This document shows, piece by piece, positions 1-9,164 of a stretch of 64,000 nt of DNA. This DNA comes from Pontibacter virosus (lineage in GTDB: Bacteria > Bacteroidota > Bacteroidia > Cytophagales > Hymenobacteraceae). Position 1 is the first letter of the stretch. Every line of letters begins with the position of its first letter. The stretch covers positions 1-64,000 of the forward strand of contig NZ_QEKI01000021.1 of NCBI RefSeq assembly GCF_003096355.1, in the 5' to 3' direction. Position numbers and translations under genes: made by a program. The notes beneath the pieces are model-generated. The model ran no database searches. It was given only the letters and a program-made list of their open reading frames with translations, and was not told the origin of the DNA.

Positions 1-167
1 TGAATTTCATAGTTCAAGTGGATAAGTATAGTATTACTTAGCCACTTAGCTTGTGAAAAGTTGCAGGAAGGAAGGTGTTATTAGACAGTCTGACGGTCTC
101 GTGTAAACAACGTGCAAGGCCGTCGGCCGTAGCATGGTGTTTATGCTTTGCCGGGGAAGTTATTCTT

Positions 168-707
168 TTAATCATAGAACATAACAATAGCTATTAGATC
201 ATTCTTGGCTTTAGAAATACCAACTACAATGAAATAATAGCCATAAATCCAGAATTCTGGTTCCTTTAATTTAATGTCTGCCTTTTCGGAGTTTTTTCTG
301 CTTTCTTGGTTCTCAAACCATTCTTTGGAAATCAGGAAAAACGTAAAACTGTCTCCAAGCTGGGAAAGATGGTTTCTTAATTCATTCCAAACTACAATGA
401 AATCTTCCCTGTCACTTTCTCCCCATTCTCCAGCGGCATATTTATCAAAAAAAGAAATAAGCCCAGATAGATTCAAGGCTCTGAAATCTTCTATCGAAAG
501 TTTTTCTAAGTTGAATGCTGGTTTGAGATAATTATTTTGCTGTTGCAGAGGCTTTTCTTTTATGTCGTCCCTTGTACAGTCAATTCTAAAATAGTCAGAA
601 TTTATAAAGTCAATCACTTCTATTTGCCCTTCAAATGAGAAAGTTGTGATGGTTGCCCCTTGGTAATCCGCATCAAACTTTTCCTGTTTCAGTTTTTTTA
701 GAAGCAT
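168..707 (-). CDS. Orphan protein, 179 aa, function unknown
   Basis: I do not recognise this protein. The frame is open from a TTG at 734, but the first ATG is at 707 and gives the more natural start (MLLKKLKQEKFDADYQ). The product has no signal peptide, membrane segment or familiar motif; it is mixed alpha/beta with an acidic, aromatic-rich middle. The gene is clearly richer in A+T than the genes around it. A long hairpin (729-800) lies just upstream of the start and another structured stretch lies downstream (about 85-160). Composition and flanking structure suggest a recently acquired cassette-like gene (inference). Confidence 0.55.
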   Translation of the reverse strand: MLLKKLKQEKFDADYQGATITTFSFEGQIEVIDFINSDYFRIDCTRDDIKEKPLQQQNNYLKPAFNLEKLSIEDFRALNLSGLISFFDKYAAGEWGESDREDFIVVWNELRNHLSQLGDSFTFFLISKEWFENQESRKNSEKADIKLKEPEFWIYGYYFIVVGISKAKNDLIAIVMFYD

Positions 708-728
708 CTTTATATTTATTCTAATTAC

Positions 729-800
729 CCCCAACGAAATGGTCTAGCAGACGCTTTAGCTTGAAACACTTGCTAAGGTGTCTGCTAGGGTGTGTTGGGG
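729..800. repeat. Long imperfect hairpin, attC-like
   Basis: The outer arms CCCCAAC (729-735) and GTTGGGG (794-800) are perfectly complementary. The inner arms are 744-760 and 772-788, pairing at 15 of 17 positions around an 11-base loop. Unpaired stretches of 8 and 5 bases separate the two stems. Bulged double-stem folds of this kind are what integron attC sites look like, and the outer arms approach the RYYYAAC/GTTRRRY core, although the last base does not fit. The adjacent gene starts 22 bases beyond it, as in gene cassettes. Confidence 0.5.
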
Positions 801-1226
801 CATCACTTCGCCCGCCCGGGCAACCGCTTCTGGCCAACCCTACACGCGGCAGGTTTTACTCCCCGGCTATACCTGCCCGAAGAAGAAAGTAGCTTGCTGG
901 ATTTGGGCTTCGGCATCACCAATGTCGTGGATCGGGCCACGGCAAATGCTGCTGAGTTGTCGGCGGTGGAGTTGAAAGAAGGAGCGGTAAAGCTAGTGGA
1001 GAAAGTGAAAGCGTACCAGCCGTAGGTGCTGGCTTTGCTGGGTATATCCGCCTACCGCGTGGCCTTCGGGAAAGCAACTGCAGGTATAGGAATACAGGAA
1101 CAGACCATCGGGAACACGAAGCTGTGGGTGCTGCCCAACCCCAGCGGTTTGAACGCCCATTTCCCGCCGCGGAAACTTGCCGAGGTATACCAGGAACTGC
1201 GCCTCTTTGTCGATTTGCTGAAGTAG
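792..1226 (+). pseudogene. mug: Decayed G/U mismatch-specific uracil-DNA glycosylase
   Basis: The translation matches the Mug family: GHHFARPGNRFWP, LGFGITNVVDRATA and VLPNPSGLNAHFPP are its recognisable blocks. The N-terminal ~25-30 residues, which carry the catalytic NPG motif, are missing; a TAG lies just upstream of 792, where the long hairpin begins. A second in-frame stop (TAG at 1023-1025) separates YQP from VLALLGISAYR, where the family reads straight on. Truncation plus an internal nonsense codon means no active enzyme can be made. Intact Mug would remove uracil or thymine from G:U and G:T mispairs. The event that brought in the hairpin or the gene at 168-707 probably removed the 5' end (inference). 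Confidence 0.85.
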
Positions 1227-1452
1227 AAAAGCATTCTCTCTTGGCTTTATCTTGCGGAGGTAGATATTGCTGTTGGTCCCAAGGTATAACCAGATATATG
1301 AGCTACACTGTCCGCAATTTGCCCTTTATTATACCATGCCCTTATGCAACCAGACGTTGAATTTTTTTTTGTACTATTGCATGATGCTCTTTCTAATGTC
1401 AGCCGTATACCTGTAGTGGTCAGATATATACAAAAATCAGCAGGCATGGAAC

Positions 1453-1875
1453 ATGAACCTACAAAATATTGAAAAGGCACTGGAGTTGGACTTTGTGACG
1501 ATTCGGTACAGCCCTGATCAGAAAATGTTCTGGGGTAATTGGCGGGGCAATATACCGAGCAAACCACTTCGTGAAGCCATGCATTTTGCCAGTCAGTTTA
1601 TAATGGACAATGAGGTTGAACTCGTAATGGTGGACTATACCTTCATGTTGCCACCATCGCTGCAGGACCAGAACTGGATTGCCACGCACTCTGCCGCCAT
1701 ACTGCAGCACAGCAAACTAAAGCGTGTTGCTAACGTTATGGGCTCCGATATTTTTCAGCAGATCTCCATCGAAACTATCAATGAAATAGCCTACAAATTC
1801 CCCTTGCCCTTCAAGTCCCGCGATTTTATGTTTAGAGATGACGCCCAGGAATGGCTATTCAACACCGATAGCTGA
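1453..1875 (+). CDS. Conserved hypothetical protein, STAS/SpoIIAA-like size
   Basis: This 140-residue soluble protein has no signal peptide or membrane segment. The N-terminal pattern (FVTIRYSPDQKMFWGNWRGN) followed by alternating helices and strands resembles the small SpoIIAA/STAS-like proteins common as orphans in Cytophagales. Those have no assigned enzymatic role, and I base this only on the general pattern. It stands alone, reads away from the mug remnant and converges on the DoxX gene nine bases downstream. Confidence 0.7.
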   Translation: MNLQNIEKALELDFVTIRYSPDQKMFWGNWRGNIPSKPLREAMHFASQFIMDNEVELVMVDYTFMLPPSLQDQNWIATHSAAILQHSKLKRVANVMGSDIFQQISIETINEIAYKFPLPFKSRDFMFRDDAQEWLFNTDS

Positions 1876-1883
1876 GGCTTAGC

Positions 1884-2348
1884 TCAGTCCTCTCCACCCG
1901 TTTCAGTTTGCCTTTGCCGCAACACCTTATTGTCGATGGAATAACGGCCGGGGCCTTTGATCATAAAGAACAGGATGAGGGCCGTGACGATCAGGGACAT
2001 GATCAACTCGGTGTTACCCAGGTGGACGCCGCGCTGCGGGTTTACGATCAGCAGCGCACCTATCAGGATCGGAATCTGGCAGAGCAGTGCCAAGCGGGTG
2101 AGCATCCCAAAGGCGATCATCAGGCCGCCCACCACATGTACCAGGCTGGTGAGAAAGTGGGCCTTGCCAGTCGTGATCACGTCCTGGCTGGAACTGAAGA
2201 TGTAGAAAACGTCGGTGGTGTGCTCCAGAAAGAGCAGGCCTTTTATAAACAGGAACAGACCGAGAAGGATTCTGAGGCCGTCCATCCAAACCGGGTTGTT
2301 GGCGCTGTTGATGCGGCGGCTGTGGCGGAGTTCGTGTGCGAGTGCCAT
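1884..2348 (-). CDS. DoxX family membrane protein
   Basis: A 154-residue protein with four hydrophobic segments (about residues 25-45, 65-85, 90-108, 118-138) and the DoxX layout: first helix with GLRILLGLFLFIKG, then GGLMIAFGMLTRLALLCQIP. DoxX proteins are small inner-membrane proteins, some linked to quinone or thiosulfate oxidation; the exact reaction of this branch is unknown. It is transcribed away from the TetR regulator at 2543, so the 195-base gap between the two starts holds both promoters. Confidence 0.85.
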   Translation of the reverse strand: MALAHELRHSRRINSANNPVWMDGLRILLGLFLFIKGLLFLEHTTDVFYIFSSSQDVITTGKAHFLTSLVHVVGGLMIAFGMLTRLALLCQIPILIGALLIVNPQRGVHLGNTELIMSLIVTALILFFMIKGPGRYSIDNKVLRQRQTETGGED

Positions 2349-2493
2349 GGCGGTAGGATTTAATGGAAAAATGCGCTATACCTATATTTACGTTCCCAGA
2401 TGCAATCCCGTTTATTTACCATGCTTCCGCAGTCGTTTGGCCAGAAAATCCAGCTTTTTGACGGACTAGCTTTTACTATTGTAGTTACAATTG

Positions 2494-2501
2494 TAGCTTT
2501 G
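2494..2501 (+). promoter_or_regulatory. Candidate -7 promoter element (TAGCTTTG) of tetR
   Basis: TAGCTTTG fits the Bacteroidota -7 consensus TAnnTTTG exactly. A -33 TTTG at the usual 19-21 bp is not evident. If used, transcription would begin around 2506-2508, leaving almost no leader before the ATG at 2510 and favouring the ATG at 2543 as the real start. Confidence 0.5.
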
Positions 2502-2510
2502 CCAACCGAA

Positions 2511-2520
2511 TGAACGTTCA
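2511..2520. promoter_or_regulatory. TetR-type operator palindrome TGAACGTTCA
   Basis: A perfect 10-bp palindrome (nearly AATGAACGTTCAATT) lies between the TAGCTTTG element and the preferred TetR start at 2543. TetR repressors of RND pumps usually bind such palindromes over their own promoter. A GTTCAA half site recurs at 3157-3162, ahead of the efflux operon. Confidence 0.6.
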
Positions 2521-2542
2521 ATTGGGAGGGAGCAGTAGTAAC

Positions 2543-3118
2543 ATGGAGCCGATCGCAGATAAGAAGAAAGCCATCTTTATAAGTACGATGGAGCTGGTCC
2601 GGGACAAGGGCTTTCATGGTACGCCTATGAGCATGGTCGCCAAACATGCCGGTGTGGCAGCGGGCACCATCTACCATTACTTCGAAAGCAAAGAGCAGCT
2701 TATCACCGAGCTGTTTGACTATGCCCAGCAGCAGGTCATTGCCGTGGTGGAGCAGGAGACCTGTGCCGCTATACCTTTTAAAGACTGCTTTTTCAATCTC
2801 TGGGGCGGACTCTATACCTTTTACCAGAACAATCAGAACCTGCTCCGGTTCTTTGAACAGTTTGTTAACTCCCCCTACAGTTCCACAAGGCCGCCATTTG
2901 AAGAAGACAAATTTTACACCTTGCTTTTCGCCTTTTTCGAGCGTGGCATCCGGGAAGGGGAACTAAAAGAGGTCAGCCCCAAAATACTGGCCACGCTCAC
3001 CCACAGCAGTATCCTTACGATAGCCAAAATGACGGCCAGCGGCCGACTCCACTTCGACAAAAAAGAGCTGCAGCAGATACAGCAGTTGCTCTGGGATGGA
3101 ATTGCCCTGGGTCGTTAG
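2543..3118 (+). CDS. TetR/AcrR family repressor of the adjacent RND pump
   Basis: A 191-residue regulator. Residues ~8-55 form the TetR DNA-binding domain: helix 1 KKAIFISTMELVRDKGFHGTP, then MSMVAKHAGVAAGTIYHYFESKEQL, the classic HTH ending in YHYF..K..L. The C-terminal helical region would bind the effector. The frame is also open from ATG 2510, but that codon overlaps the operator-like palindrome at 2511-2520, so 2543 is preferred. The gene is 161 bases upstream of, and codirectional with, a TolC/adaptor/RND operon, so it very likely represses that operon and itself (inference from family and context). Confidence 0.9.
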   Translation: MEPIADKKKAIFISTMELVRDKGFHGTPMSMVAKHAGVAAGTIYHYFESKEQLITELFDYAQQQVIAVVEQETCAAIPFKDCFFNLWGGLYTFYQNNQNLLRFFEQFVNSPYSSTRPPFEEDKFYTLLFAFFERGIREGELKEVSPKILATLTHSSILTIAKMTASGRLHFDKKELQQIQQLLWDGIALGR

Positions 3119-3279
3119 CGGCTGCTCCCGAGGCAAAAAAATGCAACTTTATTAGTGTTCAAACAATAACCACAAGCTCCAAAATGAAACATGAAAGACA
3201 AAACTAAAGCTGCAACACCATCGGTAGCCGCATCTGCACGTTTAATACTCAATCAAAAAGCTGAACACCAATCGCATAC

Positions 3280-4614
3280 ATGAAATTAAGAACATATTTT
3301 AAACGCTTGCTGATTGCCTCTCTGCTGGCGCCGGGCACTCTGTTCGCGCAGGACAACAAAGGTGTTGCAGCAACTGACAGCCTGACGCTGGAGCAGGTTG
3401 TGAACTATGCGCTCGAAAACACTGCCGCCATGGAGCAGGCGCTGATAGACGAACAGATCGGCGAGCGGGAAATCAGATCCAGTCTGGCAGGATGGTTTCC
3501 GCAGATCAATGCTAACTTCGGGGGCACTTACAACATCAAAAGGCCGCAGCAGCCGATCGGAGGCGAGATCATCACCTTCGGGCAGAAGTACAACTCCAAC
3601 ATAGCCCTGCAGGCCACCCAGAACATTTTTGATAACAACTTGTTTCTCGCCACAAAGGCGTCCAACTCCAGGAAGCTACTGCTGGACCAGCAGGTGACCG
3701 ACACCCGCATCAACACGGTGGTGGAAGTGAGCAAGGCCTACTACAACGTGCTGCTCACGAAGGAGCAACTGCGCATCTTGGACCAGAACATCTCGCGCCA
3801 GGAAAAGCAGTACAACGATGCCCGCAGCCGCTACGAGGTAGGCATCGTTGACAAGACCGACTACCAGCGTGCCGCCATTACCCTGGCCAACATCCGGTCG
3901 GACCGCAAGCGGGTGGAGGAGAGCATTAAAGCCAGCCTGGCCTACCTGAAGCAGCTGATGGGTTATCCGGTGGAGCAGGAGCTGAACCTGACCTACAATT
4001 ACGGCCGTATGGAGCAGGAGGTGCAGGTAGACACCACTGAGCTGCTCACCTTTGACAGGAGGATAGAACTGCAGCAGCTGCAAACGCAGCGTGACCTGCT
4101 GAAGCTGAACACGGCTTACAACCGCTGGAGCTTCCTGCCAACTGTTTCAGCTTTTGCTAACTACAACCTCTTGTATTTCAACAACGAGTTAGCCAACCTC
4201 TACAACCAGCACTTCCCCAACTCGTCGGTGGGTATACAGGCATCTCTCCCGATCTTTCAGGGCACCAGAAGACTGCAGAATCTGAAGATCGCGCAGTTGC
4301 AGGAAGACCGCCTGGATGTGCAGATCAAGGACGCGCGCCGGGCCATCAACACCGAGTACCAGACAGCGCTGGCCAACTACAAAGGCGATTACACAGAATG
4401 GCGCACAGTGCAGCAGAACCTGGTCATGGCCGAAGAGGTGTACGAGATCATCAAGCTGCAGTACGACGAGGGCGTGAAGGCCTACGTGGACCTGATCGTC
4501 GCCGAGACCGAACTGCGCACCACCCAACTGAACTACTACAATGCCCTTTACAGTGTGCTCTCCAGCAAACTGGACTTGCAGCGGGCCCTTGGAAATATAG
4601 ACATCAACCGATAA
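3280..4614 (+). CDS. TolC family outer-membrane efflux channel
   Basis: A 444-residue protein with a Sec signal peptide ending near LAPGTLFAQ. The mature part has two repeated halves typical of OEP/TolC proteins: SLTLEQVVNYALENT after the signal, long heptad-rich helices, VSKAYYNVLLTKEQLRILDQ, and in the second half IQASLPIFQGTRR and YEIIKLQYDEGVKAYVDLI. TolC trimers form the outer-membrane duct of tripartite pumps. It is the first gene of a three-gene operon with an adaptor 17 bases downstream and the RND pump after that. Confidence 0.95.
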   Translation: MKLRTYFKRLLIASLLAPGTLFAQDNKGVAATDSLTLEQVVNYALENTAAMEQALIDEQIGEREIRSSLAGWFPQINANFGGTYNIKRPQQPIGGEIITFGQKYNSNIALQATQNIFDNNLFLATKASNSRKLLLDQQVTDTRINTVVEVSKAYYNVLLTKEQLRILDQNISRQEKQYNDARSRYEVGIVDKTDYQRAAITLANIRSDRKRVEESIKASLAYLKQLMGYPVEQELNLTYNYGRMEQEVQVDTTELLTFDRRIELQQLQTQRDLLKLNTAYNRWSFLPTVSAFANYNLLYFNNELANLYNQHFPNSSVGIQASLPIFQGTRRLQNLKIAQLQEDRLDVQIKDARRAINTEYQTALANYKGDYTEWRTVQQNLVMAEEVYEIIKLQYDEGVKAYVDLIVAETELRTTQLNYYNALYSVLSSKLDLQRALGNIDINR

Positions 4615-4631
4615 AATCAGAGAATCAGATA

Positions 4632-5771
4632 ATGAAGAATAAGTACACCTGGCTGTTTGCAGCCATCATCAGCCCAACTATGCTTGTGTCTTGCGGCGGT
4701 GACGATGCCGGACAGCAGCAAATGAACCCAATGGCCATGGCCGTTCCGGTGAACACGATCCAGGTTAAACAGCAAAGCGTGACCGGCCGCGACACTTACC
4801 CAGCTACGGTGGTACCGCTGCAGGAGGTGGAGTTGCGTCCGCAGGTATCGGGCTATATCACCAACATTTTTGTGCAGGACGGGCAGCGTGTTAAAAAAGG
4901 GCAGAAGCTCTACGAGATAGACCAGAACAAATACCAGGCAGGTATACAGCAGGCGCAAGCAAGTCTGCAGAGCGCCAAGGCCAACCTGGCCCGCGCCGAA
5001 AAGGACCTGGAGCGCTACGAGCGCCTGGCCGAGCGCGATGCCATAGCCCGGCAGCAGGTAGACTATGCCCGCACCGAGGTGCAGACCGCCCGCGCACAGG
5101 TTTCCGCTGCGCAGGCACAGGTACGCAGCGCCTCCACTGACCTGAGTTATTCGGTGATCAATGCGCCGTTTAGTGGTGTCATCGGTATTTCGCAGGCGAG
5201 GGTAGGGGCACAGGTTTCGCCGGGGCAGCCTTTGCTCAACACCATCTCTTCTTCTGACCCGATTGCGGTTGATTTTGTGATCAACGAAGGCGAGCTTGGC
5301 CGCTTCAGCAACCTGCAACAGGGCAAACAGCCGGACTCGCTTTTCACCGTCCGCTTCAACAACGGGGAGCAGTACCAACACAATGGCAAATTGCTAGCCA
5401 TTGACAGGGCCATCGGACGCCGCTCCGGCACGACCACGGTGCGCGTGCAGTTCCCGAACCCGGACGAGAGACTGGTGCCCGGTATGACCGTGAGCCTCAA
5501 CGTGCTCAACCAGGACCTGGGCGAGCAGATCGTGATACCGTTTAAGGCGGTGACTGAGCAACTGGGCGAGTACTATGTGTATGTGGTGCAGGGCGACTCG
5601 GTGGTGCAGCAGAACGTGCAGCTGGGCACACGCGTGGCCGCTGACATTGTGGTGCGCGAAGGCCTGAAGGAAGGGCAGCAGATCGTGACCGAAGGTATAC
5701 AGCGTCTGCGCCAGGGTGCGAAGGTGCAGCTGGGCGGTCCGGAGCAGCCGCAGGCGGGAGCCGCCCAATAA
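4632..5771 (+). CDS. RND efflux periplasmic adaptor (membrane fusion lipoprotein)
   Basis: ATG 4632 gives a 379-residue protein beginning with a lipoprotein signal whose Cys follows MLVS (residue ~21), so the adaptor is probably lipid-anchored. The frame is open much further upstream, but inside the TolC gene. Domain order is standard for HlyD/AcrA adaptors: barrel-sandwich half VELRPQVSGYITNIFVQDGQ, a coiled-coil hairpin rich in Q/A/R (residues ~105-165), the second half SYSVINAPFSGVIGISQARVG, then beta-barrel and membrane-proximal domains. It links TolC to the RND pump encoded 36 bases downstream. Confidence 0.95.
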   Translation: MKNKYTWLFAAIISPTMLVSCGGDDAGQQQMNPMAMAVPVNTIQVKQQSVTGRDTYPATVVPLQEVELRPQVSGYITNIFVQDGQRVKKGQKLYEIDQNKYQAGIQQAQASLQSAKANLARAEKDLERYERLAERDAIARQQVDYARTEVQTARAQVSAAQAQVRSASTDLSYSVINAPFSGVIGISQARVGAQVSPGQPLLNTISSSDPIAVDFVINEGELGRFSNLQQGKQPDSLFTVRFNNGEQYQHNGKLLAIDRAIGRRSGTTTVRVQFPNPDERLVPGMTVSLNVLNQDLGEQIVIPFKAVTEQLGEYYVYVVQGDSVVQQNVQLGTRVAADIVVREGLKEGQQIVTEGIQRLRQGAKVQLGGPEQPQAGAAQ

Positions 5772-5807
5772 TCGGAGATAGGTCTTTCAGAGCATTAACC
5801 AGACATT

Positions 5808-8800
5808 ATGATTTCAGAAGTATTTATAAGAAGGCCCGTCACCGCCATGGTGATCTCGATAGTGATCGTGCTGGTGGGCGTACTGGCCATGATGAACTTG
5901 CCAGTCACACAGTACCCGGATATTTCGCCGCCCACCGTATCGGTATCGGCCAACTATACCAGCTCCGATGCTCTCACGGTAGAGCAATCTGTGGCGACGC
6001 CGGTGGAAACGCAGATCAACGGTACGCCAGGCATGGCCTACATCACCTCTACCAACACGAGTACCGGCCAGATGAACATGGCGGTTACCTTCGAGATCGG
6101 GACCGACATTGACATTGCCACACTCGACGTGCAGAACCGCGCCAGCATTGCGCAGCCGACCCTGCCGGAAGAGGTAAGGCGACTGGGGGTGACGGTGCGT
6201 AAGCGTAACCCGAGTATCATGATGGTGATCGGTATTTATTCGCCCAAACGCACCCACGACATCCAGTTCCTCGACAACTACACCAACATCTACATCAAAG
6301 ATGCCCTGATGCGAGTAAGCGGGGTAGGCGACATTACTTCCATCGGGCAGGACTTCAGTATGCGCCTCTGGCTGCAGCCAGACAAACTGGCCCAGTACGG
6401 CATTGGCGCTAACGAAATCACGGCCGCCATACAGGAGCAAAACCTGCAGATTGCTGCCGGTACGGTGGGTGGTGCGCCGCAGTACGACACGCAGGCCTTT
6501 CAGTACCCGATCACGGTAACCGGCCGTCTGCAGACGCAGGAGGAGTTTGGTGACATCATTGTGCGCACCAATCCGGCGGACGGTTCGATAGTATACCTGC
6601 GCGACGTGGCCCGCATTGAATTTGGGCGTTTCGATTATGGCCGGCAGTCCAAGATCAACGGCAACCCAGCTACCATGATGCTCCTGTACCAGGCGCCGGG
6701 CAGTAACGCCCTCGAAACCGCCGAAGGCATCTATGCCGCTCTCGACGACCTAAAGGACTCTTTCCCGGCGGATGTGGACTACATCGTATCGTTTGAGACG
6801 GTGTCGGTGGTACAGGTGTCGATCAACGAAGTAGTGATGACGCTGATAGAGGCCCTGATCCTGGTGATCCTGGTGGTGTTCCTGTTCCTGCAGAGCTGGC
6901 GCGCCACTCTGATCCCAATCCTGGCTATACCTGTGTCCATCATTGGTACCTTCGTGTTCTTCATTCCCCTGGGTTTCACCATCAACACGCTCACCATGTT
7001 TGGTTTCGTACTCTCGATCGGTATTGTGGTGGATGACGCGATTGTGGTGGTGGAAGCCGTGCAGCATTACATAGACCATGAGAAGCTATCGGCGCGGGAA
7101 GCTACCCGCAAGGCCATGAAGGACATTACAGCTCCGGTTATTGCCATTGCCCTTATCCTGGCGGCCGTGTTTATACCGGTGGGCTTTATACCGGGCATTG
7201 TGGGTAGGCTGTACCAGCAGTTCGCCATCACCATTGCGATCTCAGTGCTGATCTCAGCCTTTGTGGCGCTCACCCTCACGCCGGCGCTCTGCTCCATCAT
7301 GCTCAAGCCGATGAATGTGAACGAGGGCTCGCGCGGCATCAACAAGTTCTTCTACAGGTTTAACAACTGGTTTGCCCGCACCACCGAACGGTACTCGGTA
7401 GGGGTGCGCAAAAGCATCAAGGCCGCGCCGCTGGTGCTCATCGTCCTGATCTGTATCTATGTGGGTACCTTCGGACTGTTCTCCACCAAGCCAACCGGCT
7501 TTATACCTTCTGAGGATGAAGGCCGTATGTTCGTGTCGGTGGAGTTGCCGGAAGGTGCCTCGATGACCAGAACCAACGAGATTCTGGAGGAAATCGGCAA
7601 CCAGCTGGGCTCTGTGGAGGCGATCCGGAACTATACCTCCGTGGCGGGCCTGAACGCGATCAACTTTTCGTTTAAGTCGAACAGCGGTACCTTCTTTGTG
7701 CAGCTGCAGCCCTGGGACCAGCGCAAGGACGAGGCCTCGCACCTGAACGGGGTGATGGCCGAGGTGCAGCAGAAGATAGCGGGCATCAAGGAGGCCAACG
7801 TGCGCCTGGTAGCTCCGCCGGCTATACCTGGTCTGGGCCAGTCGGGTGGTTTCACCTTCGTGTTGCAGCAGCGCAAAGCGGGCGATGTGCGCGAACTTGA
7901 GCAAGTGATGGGCCAGTTCCTGGGAGCCGTTAATGCGCGCCCCGAGATCGGGATGGCCTACAGCTTCTTCACGGCCAAAACACCGGGCTACCATGTGGAC
8001 GTGGACCGCGAGAAAGCGAAAAGGCTGGGTGTGAACATCGCTGATGTATACTCTACCATGTCGACCTACATGGGTAGCCGCTACGTGAACGACTTCACAC
8101 GCTACGGCCGTAACTTCAGGGTGGTGGCGCAAGCCGACACGGCATTCCGGATGGACATTGAAAGCCTGAAGCAGTTCTATGTGATGAACAGACAGGGAGA
8201 AGCTGTGCCGCTGAGCGCCCTGGTAAGATCGCGGGTGGTGGAAAATGCAGCTGTTATCACACACTACAACCTCTTCCGCTCCGTGGACATCAATGGTAGC
8301 GCGGCCCCTGGTTACAGTAGCGGGCAGGCGCTCGATGCACTGGAGGAAGTAGCTGCCGAAGCACTGCCAGCGGGTTACGGGTATGAGTTTACAGGCCTGA
8401 GTCGTGAGGAACGGGCAGCAGGCTCGAGTACGATTTACATCTTCTCGCTCTCCATCCTGCTGGTGCTCCTGTTGCTGGCGGCGCTTTACGAGAGCTGGTC
8501 GGTGCCGTTCTCCATCCTGTTTGCCATTCCGCTGGGTATGTTCGGTGCTATTCTGGCCCTGACGTTCCTGCCAAAGCTTGACAATAACGTGTACGCCCAG
8601 ATCGGTATGGTAACGCTGATCGGTTTGGCGGCCAAAAATGCGATCCTGATCGTAGAATTTGCCAAAGAACGCGTGGACCGGGGCATGGAGCTGATTGAGG
8701 CGACAATTGAAGCCGTGAAGCTGCGTCTGCGCCCGATCATCATGACCTCGCTGGCCTTCATATTGGGTGTGGTGCCGTTGGCGCTGTCTTCCGGTGCCGG

Positions 8801-9002
8801 TGCCGTATCGCGCCAGACCATTGGCTGGGTAGTAATTGGCGGTATGCTGGCCGCTACCTTCCTGGCCATCTTCGTGGTGCCGGTGCTTTATGTGGTGATC
8901 ACAAGGATTGCCTACGGTAAAAAGGGGCTTGCCGAGCTGCGTGCCAAAGGTGGTGATTTGCCAGACAATGATGGCGGTGATCCGGCTTATGTGAATCCTT
9001 AA
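5808..9002 (+). CDS. RND multidrug efflux permease, HAE1 family
   Basis: At 1064 residues this is full length for AcrB/MexB-type pumps. It starts ISEVFIRRPVTAMVISIV, typical for HAE1, and carries a conserved TM4 proton-relay pair in GIVVDDAIVV (Asp409, Asp410). Two halves of a transmembrane block plus a large periplasmic loop are visible; the second block includes IGLAAKNAILIVEFAKE. The pump exchanges protons for amphipathic drugs, dyes, bile salts or aromatic compounds across the inner membrane. It ends the tolC-adaptor-RND operon, 44 bases before a strong terminator. Substrates cannot be read from sequence; the catechol and quinone genes nearby make aromatic compounds possible. Confidence 0.96.
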   Translation: MISEVFIRRPVTAMVISIVIVLVGVLAMMNLPVTQYPDISPPTVSVSANYTSSDALTVEQSVATPVETQINGTPGMAYITSTNTSTGQMNMAVTFEIGTDIDIATLDVQNRASIAQPTLPEEVRRLGVTVRKRNPSIMMVIGIYSPKRTHDIQFLDNYTNIYIKDALMRVSGVGDITSIGQDFSMRLWLQPDKLAQYGIGANEITAAIQEQNLQIAAGTVGGAPQYDTQAFQYPITVTGRLQTQEEFGDIIVRTNPADGSIVYLRDVARIEFGRFDYGRQSKINGNPATMMLLYQAPGSNALETAEGIYAALDDLKDSFPADVDYIVSFETVSVVQVSINEVVMTLIEALILVILVVFLFLQSWRATLIPILAIPVSIIGTFVFFIPLGFTINTLTMFGFVLSIGIVVDDAIVVVEAVQHYIDHEKLSAREATRKAMKDITAPVIAIALILAAVFIPVGFIPGIVGRLYQQFAITIAISVLISAFVALTLTPALCSIMLKPMNVNEGSRGINKFFYRFNNWFARTTERYSVGVRKSIKAAPLVLIVLICIYVGTFGLFSTKPTGFIPSEDEGRMFVSVELPEGASMTRTNEILEEIGNQLGSVEAIRNYTSVAGLNAINFSFKSNSGTFFVQLQPWDQRKDEASHLNGVMAEVQQKIAGIKEANVRLVAPPAIPGLGQSGGFTFVLQQRKAGDVRELEQVMGQFLGAVNARPEIGMAYSFFTAKTPGYHVDVDREKAKRLGVNIADVYSTMSTYMGSRYVNDFTRYGRNFRVVAQADTAFRMDIESLKQFYVMNRQGEAVPLSALVRSRVVENAAVITHYNLFRSVDINGSAAPGYSSGQALDALEEVAAEALPAGYGYEFTGLSREERAAGSSTIYIFSLSILLVLLLLAALYESWSVPFSILFAIPLGMFGAILALTFLPKLDNNVYAQIGMVTLIGLAAKNAILIVEFAKERVDRGMELIEATIEAVKLRLRPIIMTSLAFILGVVPLALSSGAGAVSRQTIGWVVIGGMLAATFLAIFVVPVLYVVITRIAYGKKGLAELRAKGGDLPDNDGGDPAYVNP

Positions 9003-9045
9003 GTTTAAGACAATTTACACCAGGACAATTGATCCAGGTATAAAC

Positions 9046-9077
9046 AAAGAGCCCCGGCCAAACGGCCGGGGCTCTTT
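9046..9077 (+). terminator. Rho-independent terminator of the efflux operon
   Basis: A perfect 14-bp GC-rich stem (9046-9059 with 9064-9077) closes on the four-base loop AAAC, followed by GTTTCTG. It lies 44 bases after the RND stop codon. Strong enough to work in both orientations. Confidence 0.9.
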
Positions 9078-9164
9078 GTTTCTGTAAGCAGAGGGTGAAG
9101 CTGTTCTATATTTAACTAATACCTATACCTGGAACAACTTAGCGTAGGGTCGTTTCCTGCTTGT

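Noticed and set aside
2479..2501. TTG at 2479 as the -33 of the tetR promoter
   Set aside because: Spacing to TAGCTTTG is only 12 bases, too short for the 19-21 bp of Bacteroidota promoters.
4617..5381. 254-codon minus-strand frame over the RND adaptor
   Set aside because: Antisense shadow of the adaptor gene with Leu/Gly/Arg bias and no motif.
7254..8264. 336-codon open frame on the minus strand inside the RND pump
   Set aside because: It is antisense to a strongly conserved gene, His/Arg-rich with no family resemblance, and explained by codon bias of the pump gene.
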